Positions 57,430 through 64,000 of a stretch of 64,000 nt of DNA are shown here, in pieces (the stretch's first letter is position 1; each line of letters starts with the position of its first letter). The translations under genes and the position numbers were made by a program. The notes beneath the pieces are model-generated. The model searched no databases, was not told where the DNA came from, and worked only from the letters and a program-made list of their open reading frames with translations. Location: NCBI GenBank assembly GCA_016490735.1, contig JAEMWC010000155.1, positions 630,001 to 694,000 of the forward strand. The letters are read 5' to 3'. This DNA is from Pachyseris speciosa (lineage: Eukaryota; Cnidaria; Anthozoa; Scleractinia; Pachyseridae).

Positions 57430-59035
57430 ACTCGGTTAGTAAGAGGTATATATTTAATACGTACAACGAAGAACAGCACCAGCAGCAAAAAACAAGAGAA
57501 GGATCGATATTTAGTTGTCATATGTCATATCATAACTATATCATTATGCGTGTGGGGAAAAAGGGCTTTGAAAACCTTTGGCCAAGTAGGTGGTCAAAAG
57601 TGTGAGGTGCCGTGTGAATTTGGTAAAAAAAAAAACTACTCGAATATTATACGCTTTCACTCGCTTTCACAAGTCCACTACCTCGAATCTGTTTTCGAGG
57701 CCTCTTGCACTCCCTCTTTCTTTGAAATTCCATCAGTTCAAGAAACCTACTCTTTCAATTACTCTTTGCCGGACAGCCTCGCCACGCAAAGTTTCCCCCT
57801 CCCCCCGCCCCGACCCACTCCGCACCCCCAATAAGGTTACTTCAATTTTTGCCGTTACAGCTGTTTATTGTAAGGCGGTGAGGCATAGCAGAACAAGGAA
57901 TCATGAATGACCATTCGCCGGAAAGTGAGTAATTTCGGGAGTGATCAAGAATTCTAAAGAGCAAATTTTTTTCAAGATGGTATGGTGAATCGCTGTTTTT
58001 TAGTATTCTCGGCACCTTTGATTTTTTCCCCAGTATCATGCAGGAACATCTGGGTCGCTGAGCATATTGGATTTTGAGGGCTACATTGGACACTATAAAA
58101 GCCAGCCAACTTCTTCTCCGTTCAGACCATTCAGCAAATTCCGTGTGCTGATCCCCACGACAAACTTTCCGTTTGAAAATATGGATGCTCTTTAGGAAAG
58201 TTTATTCCGTATATTGCACATTTTGGCTAAGTGCGAAACTACAAAAAGGATACAGCAGACCTGCCAACTCTCACGATTCTGTCGTGAGTCTCACGATTTT
58301 TTATCTTTTCTCACGGCCTCACGACAAGACTTACAATCTCACCGGTTTGGGGGAAAAATCATTCTGAAATAAATATTGCCTTGACTTGTTCATGTTGAAT
58401 AAAGCGCCATAAAGTCATCAACTAATAATACTAATAATAAAAGGAGAACACTTACTTACCGAACTGTGTGATTTGTGTTTCTGAAATAATATTTGTGCTT
58501 CTGTTTTGATATCGTTTTTTGCCTCTTTCCCCGACCCTACTATTAGTACAAATACCCGACCCTGTACCCGACCTCGATTCCATGCGGAGTTTTCCAGTAG
58601 TGTTTGCTAGTTCATGCGACGTACACGGCGCGAGAAAGTATTCGGTTCGGATCAAAATGGCGGAGAAAAGAATCAGAAGTGCGGACCTCCTAGAGTCATC
58701 AAAGAAAGCGACATATTGTTACAACAGGGACCACAAAATAATAAAGCAAGGCAACAATTATTAAAACAAACAGCTGTCCATGGCTGCAACCCTACTTTAT
58801 CGAGTTTCGGTCATGTTGGTGTCTCGCAAAGTCATCTTTTCACGTAGTATCAGCCTTGCATTTATTGTATTTCATTCAGTTTAAAACACTTGGAAAAAGG
58901 GCACGTTAATCTTAATCGGGAAAAAAATAGAATCTCACTATTTTTGTAGAATCTCCCTATTTTTTATTTTATTTTTTATTTTGTTATTATTATTATGATT
59001 TCATTAAATTTTTTTTTTCACGAGTCTCCAGATTT
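57430..59035. other. Intergenic DNA with stray reading frames
   Basis: TATAAAAG at about 58095 and a following ATTCAGCA could be a core promoter but lead only to a four-codon frame at 58180. At 58659 AAAATGGCGG opens 35 codons (MAEKRIRSADLLESSKKATY...) without a known domain. TCTCACGATT/CACGACTC words recur at 58270-58330 and 59010-59030. Confidence 0.3.
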
Positions 59036-59039
59036 TCCT

Positions 59040-59629
59040 TTATATATAACCCAGTTAAAGCCATCATTCTTAACAACTTTAAGATACTGCAAAATGATCC
59101 AGAAACTGCTAGAATCTTTTCGGAACCACCGCTGATTTCATTCAAACGCGACAAAAATGTAGGTAACTTTCTAGTTAAAAGCGCATTCAAAACAACTGAA
59201 CAACCTGGCACTTTTAAATGCGCGCGCTCGCGATGCAAAACTTGTCCTTTCATTCAAAACACTGACAAAATATCGGGCCCTAAGCGATCTGTTAAGATCA
59301 CTGATCGTTTCACGTGTACCTCCGCAAATGTTATCTATTGCATAACCTGCACATTATGCAAAAAGTTATACATTGGCGAAACAGGAAGACGACTAGGTGA
59401 CCGATTCCGAGAACATCTTCGTGATGTTGAGAAAGATGACAAAGACGCATCCAAACCTGTCGCTCGGCATTTTAATCTCCCTAACCATTCCAAACAACAC
59501 ATGTCAATCTCCGGCCTTTCCCTACATCAAGGTACCACGGAAAGCCGTAAAAATCTCGGGCAAAAACTGATCTTTCAAATTGGCACTCTTAATCCCCACG
59601 GTATCAACGAGCGCTTTTCATTCAATTAA
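59040..59629 (+). mobile_element. Penelope-like element 3, GIY-YIG endonuclease end
   Basis: Open without a break: NPVKAIILNNFKILQNDPET, ISFKRDKNVGNFLVKSAF, FKCARSRCKTCPFI, then the nuclease ANVIYCITCTLCKKLYIGET, GRRLGDRFREHLRDV, SKPVARHFNLPNHS and LNPHGINERFSFN stop. The CxxxxC-x2-C knuckle before GIY-YIG is standard for the group. The reverse transcriptase is missing because the copy is truncated at about 59040. Intact frame suggests a fairly recent insertion. Confidence 0.9.
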
Positions 59630-59724
59630 TTTATTCCTGTTTTTCACGTTACCATGTTACCACCAATAGCGTAGCTCCATTTTCTGTATATAACCATACA
59701 CAACCCACAATTCCTCGATTCGCT

Positions 59725-59752
59725 CCGACGAAGGGCTAACGCTCGAAACGTC
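59725..59752 (+). ncRNA. Hammerhead-like motif after PLE 3
   Basis: CCGACGA, a stem (GGGC/GCTC) closed by TAAC, then GAAAC and GTC. Differs from the CTGANGA core by one base (CCGACGA). It lies about 95 bp after the endonuclease stop, as in known Penelope hammerheads. Confidence 0.5.
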
Positions 59753-59766
59753 AGCTAATCGAATCC

Positions 59767-59797
<31 letters not shown>

Positions 59798-59829
59798 CGT
59801 TGATAAACCAAATTTTCGTGTCTCACTTC

Positions 59830-59871
<42 letters not shown>

Positions 59872-60059
59872 CTGATACAGAATAGTTCTGAGTAGGGACT
59901 GTGGGGCTCTTTTATCTTCCTTCCGTAAGAATAATATACACCCCCTCTCGACAATGCGCATCAGCCTCTCACGTGACGCTAAACGGTCCGATTTCCAAGA
60001 TGTCGCCGAGCAAGAATTTTCCGATGTCAGTGTTTACATCAAACTCCGACTAATCACTA

Positions 60060-60147
60060 CCAATTCTGAGAGCCACTCTGTACATTAAAACGTTCAAGTG
60101 CGTTTCTGCGAGCTGTCTTCGGGGAATTACGTTCTTTCTAATTCAAG
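60060..60147 (+). other. Candidate noncoding first exon of the PP2C gene
   Basis: A stretch without ATG-led frames ending ATTCAAG before a good GTAAGC donor at 60148. The next plausible acceptor in the same direction is at 62662, directly before the PP2C start codon. The 5' limit is a guess; no TATA box is apparent upstream. Confidence 0.4.
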
Positions 60148-62662
60148 GTAAGCGCTATTTGAAAGCTATTATTAGCTGTTGGTAGTTTCTGCTCCTCACT
60201 TTTGCAGTTCGTACGTTATTGTGACTGTCTTATGTTGAGAGCAATTTAGACAACTTTCTAAGCATAAATAGTGTCATTTTTCTCATTTATTTATGTACGC
60301 TCTGTTACGTTTTTTGTGTTATTGGAGTACTTCTAAAACCCTGCTTTCTGTTAGAAAAAAGTTCGTGTTGTAAACAGTGGACGTTCTTGGCTGAATAATG
60401 CTGACCCTGGAGAAACGAAAGAACCCGTCTTTCGTTTCTGTCTCAATCATTCTTGTTCTAAATTTTCTCTCGAAACTCTTCAGCTGTTTGGTCAAAATGT
60501 GTCTTATCTAATTATAGTCAACCTCATATTGCAGCTCTTGTTTTTTTCCCTCGTTTGAACTCGTCCGTTAGTGAAGCAGGTCCTCTGTTTCCTATTTCTT
60601 CATGCAGAAGTGCATGATAATGCACAATTACAATTCAGTTTTTCGTTAATTGCACCGATATTTTAATAATAGATTATGGTTTCTTAGATTTCTGCATTGT
60701 TTAGTCTGGAACTTGACCTACAACCCACTGTTTTAATAACTTTATTCTTGTCTCCATCCGATAGCGTTGTCCACAAAGTTTTCTAACGAGTTGGTCAAGA
60801 AAAAAATTATGCATGTGTCTAGATTTTCGTGTTCCTTTCTAACGGATCGGAAGGAAGTCGTCAAATTAAATCTGATTTTTTAATTCAAATACGATTATCC
60901 ATATGTTTACCGATACTTGTGATAAAAATCTTTAATAATTTCAGCCTAACGGAAGCTGAACTTACAGGTGTATCTGCTATTAAAAATTATTAAAGGTTGT
61001 CGCTAAGTGGCGACTGACATAAAGGGAAAATTTTAATCCTGCCAATTTTGCTGTAAATGCAAAAAACTTGTGGTTCCATGCTTCATGGCGCTTTATTTTC
61101 CTTTTGTGATTATTTGATTTTATTTATGGTTTTATAAACCTGTTTACATAATTCCCAGCGTCTTAAAATGTTTCCATCCTCTGTTTAAATCTGTCTGTCA
61201 TGAGTCAAAATATAGTTCTGTGCAGTGTAGCTCCTTACACAAGATTTTTGAAGTCTTAAAGTATGTCTTTCATAAATTACAGTAACTGGAAAAGTGCTAG
61301 TAACTTCAACTTGATTAGCTTTTTGTCTATCAAAGTTGTTAAAGTCATTTTGCAAAGTCTGCTTTTAGTTTCCTTCAAATGAGAAAGTCTTAAGAGTTGC
61401 TTAAGAGCGTTAAATTGTATAACTTGTGGTTTTGAAAATGAAAATGAAACCTAAGATGACTTTTTTTAGAAATTGGTTGTTAAATTAAAAAAAAAATTGT
61501 TTTAATTTAATGCATCTTAATTTACATTGATGTTAATTTAAATCACACTATAACCGATGCACTAGAAAATGCCAGGATCCAAGGGAGTGTTTGCTCTCTA
61601 GATCCATTTATGGAGCAATGACATGATAAAAATGAGCTAACAATGACTGGAAATGCTGATGTTTCATGTTTTGTTTTGTGAATTTGGCCCAAGTACAGTG
61701 TATCAGTTCAAACGTCAAATTCCTATTGTGTAATATCAAATGCAAATTATGTTATGTAAGAAACTAGGTTTTGCTTGTTTGTATTTTTTGTGTGTTTAAT
61801 TTGTAGCAGTGTACAAAAATGGTAGAAATACCATTTAATTGTCAGGCATCATGTTGTCTGACCCAGTTTTATGATGTATAATTTTGTTGAATGCTGTCTG
61901 TGTTTGAAAAGATTGCTGTATTCCTGTCTTGAAGAACTTACTACTGGTTACTGTGCTTTGGTACAAAACAAAAAGAAAGAAAAACGGAAGAAAGAGAAAA
62001 AAGTAGATGAGGAATGCCCAATCAAAATGAGTTTTAAGAGGCACATGTTCTACCAAGCAACTTGAACAGTGATGTGGTGGAGGATGTCAAAATTTTAATT
62101 AAGGCATCAGGTTAAATCTAAGGTTCCAATCTACTGATTGTGAGTGAACTAAATTTGACATGACAGAAATGTGCCTTTCCCACCATGATGATTTCCTTAT
62201 CTGTGTATACCTAAAATGAATAATTATTTTACTTTGTTGGTAGGGTTGTGTTGAGCTTACTGTTTTATCACAGTTACTGCACAACTTGTCACTTTATTTG
62301 TTGCTATGTGGTGTTGCCGCTAATCTATTCTCAGCATTAATTGATGTCAGAAATGAATTACTGGTGTGTGGCAAGGTTCATTGCCACATTTACACCTACA
62401 CCAGTCGGGGACATAAAACATTAGTTTTGCTGGTCATGAATAGTTATTGAATATTAGCCCTTTTATCAACCATTGGTTTCATGGCTGCATGTACAGTCTA
62501 GTCAAGATAAATCCTTTTAATCATATTAGAGCAGACTGCAAGGTGACCCAAGGTCAGATATGATGTTGGTACTCTGAGAAACAGAGTAGAACACAGTTTG
62601 GCTCAGCTAAATGGTCTGTCACTATGTATAAATTTGTATTGAAAGCTTTGGCTTTTTTCCAG
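60148..62662. other. Presumed first intron of the PP2C gene
   Basis: AT-rich with no repeat element I could define, unlike the rest of the window. First introns often hold enhancers, but nothing specific is visible. Confidence 0.4.
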
Positions 62663-64000
62663 GATGGGACAAACTCTGTCAGAGCCAGTAACCACAAAAG
62701 AGACTTCATCATGTTCAAATAAGCTTTACAAAGCCGGCTCGTCTTGCATGCAAGGATGGAGAATAAGTATCCTTTGAAGGTTTTTGTTGGGTACGTTGTG
62801 AAGCTTCTTTACATCATTACAGCTTGTTGGTGTCACGTTATGTATGTTTGTTTGTTTTGCTTGTCAAGTTTGTTTTTGTTGAGCCAGATGGCTTAAAACT
62901 GATAATCAATAATTTAAAATAGTTGGCACTGATGGTGTGATTTAATACAATAAAAACACAAGACATGATTCTCTACTGTAGTAGTTTGAACCTTCTTTAA
63001 GTTGTTTCCTTAAAGTATGTGACTCATCAACCACCTAAATTATAGTTGACTGTTTAATGCCAGAACAACTTGTAAAAAGAGATGTCACCTGAAGCCAAAT
63101 TATATTGTAGATTCAAGAAGCCCCAAAATAAATCTACAGCTGTATGAACTGGCCTCAGTGTGTTTTATACTTGTCCATGTGATTTGCAAAATTTGTGGAA
63201 GGCACAAAAATAATTATTGTATGTTTTCTTTGTAATAACCATACTCTTTGGATCTTCCTAAAAAGTGATTTTAAGGACTCTCAGAGCTGACCTCTTAAAT
63301 AGTACCAAAGTGATGATGTCGCAATATTGCTCCAATATTCAGAAAGAACACGGTTAAAAAGACCTACTTGCCAAAAATCAGCATTTTCTTACAGTTTGAG
63401 AGCGAGATATTAGTACTGTTATGCTCTGCTGACTCCATACAAATCCTTCTAATTTTACTCAGTTCATAATGTTACGAACCAAGTCAAATTTAGAAGGATT
63501 TGCATGGAGTCAGCAGAGCATAACAGTGCTAATATCTCAGAGCCAATTTGCCTTTAAATGCTGACTTTTGGCAAGTTAGCATTTTTCATCTTGCTCTTTC
63601 TGAAAATCTAAACAAATCCCATAATTTCAAAACTTCCAATATTTGTGATGTCACACTTAAGCACTCTATTGGAGGCTGACCATTTGATAGCAGGGTTCAC
63701 TTTACAGACATTGAGCCAGAAATTAAAGATCTACATGTAGTGCTCCAAAGCAACAAATCCAATAAACTGATCAATTGTTCCCAAATGTGAGTGTCTATGT
63801 TGTCGTTCAATTTTATCCTTCTTTCAATTTTTATTTTCCGTTGTTTTGTACTCATTATCATACATTACCATACACAAGAACAAAAGAAAATAAAAATTGA
63901 ACCAAGAATAAAATTGAACTACAACATCAATGGAACACCTAGACTCTGTGCAAAGATTCCTTAGCTTGTTGTGTAGACATGGAGGATTCACATACTGAGA
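62663..64000 (+). CDS. PP2C-family protein phosphatase, 5' coding end
   Basis: Exon 62663-62766 (acceptor TTTTTTCCAG, then ATG at 62664) encodes MGQTLSEPVTTKETSSC...AGSSCMQGWRI and breaks in phase 1 at a GTATCC donor. The next exon starts at 63977 after TTGTGTAG and completes Asn, then MEDSHTE, running off the window. MGQTLSEP, SSCMQGWR and MED-H are hallmarks of metal-dependent Ser/Thr phosphatases of the PPM1A/B/G and nematode ppm-2 type; the glutamate of MED is near the metal site. Gly2 suggests N-myristoylation. The catalytic core lies beyond the window. Confidence 0.85.
63335..63605. mobile_element. Foldback MITE in the second PP2C intron
   Basis: Arms including ATATTAGTACTGTTATGCTC, TGCTGACTCCATACAAATCC and their inverses, with outer matches CAGAAAGA / TCTTTCTG and CTTGCCAAAAATCAGCA / TGCTGACTTTTGGCAAG. 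About 110 bp arms, short loop. Confidence 0.75.

Noticed and set aside
58095..58200. TATA-box promoter
   Set aside because: TATAAAAG is present but is followed only by a four-codon frame and no splice structure.

Overview
The window is animal nuclear DNA. It has long AT-rich introns, GT-AG splicing, CpG-bearing DNA-transposon remnants, Penelope-like retroelements and a tRNA-derived SINE of a type I associate with anthozoans. A cnidarian, probably a stony coral, is the best fit. This rests on pattern recognition; no database search was possible.

Left half (865-28941, minus strand): one gene of 17 coding exons with a fully phase-consistent model. It encodes a TBC1D1/TBC1D4 (AS160)-type Rab GTPase-activating protein of about 1094 residues. 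It has two PTB domains, a basic linker with candidate Akt sites, and a TBC domain with intact arginine and glutamine fingers. The C-terminal coiled coil of the vertebrate proteins is not encoded here. Its introns carry many transposons. The largest, 11408-18031, is a 6.6 kb two-gene DNA transposon inside intron 4 with MITE-like foldback ends. It carries a decayed transposase on the plus strand and a second, convergent gene of unknown function on the minus strand. A hAT-like element (24226-26555) lies in intron 1.

Middle (29-59 kb): no intact host gene was recognised. The region holds 5'-truncated Penelope-like GIY-YIG endonuclease pieces, each followed by a hammerhead-like motif, a 575 bp satellite array (33591-35788), (TA)n tracts and many MITE families with TA, TTAA or 8-bp target duplications. 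It also holds a near-perfect 440 bp palindrome (53626-54065), a frameshifted apolipoprotein-L-like pseudogene (54638-55466) and several orphan coding-like exons.

Right edge (about 60060 to beyond 64000, plus strand): the 5' end of a PP2C-family protein phosphatase gene. A candidate noncoding first exon is followed by an exon starting MGQTLSEPV and by the first bases of the exon carrying the MEDSH motif. The two recognised host genes run in opposite directions and are separated by about 31 kb of repeat-rich DNA.
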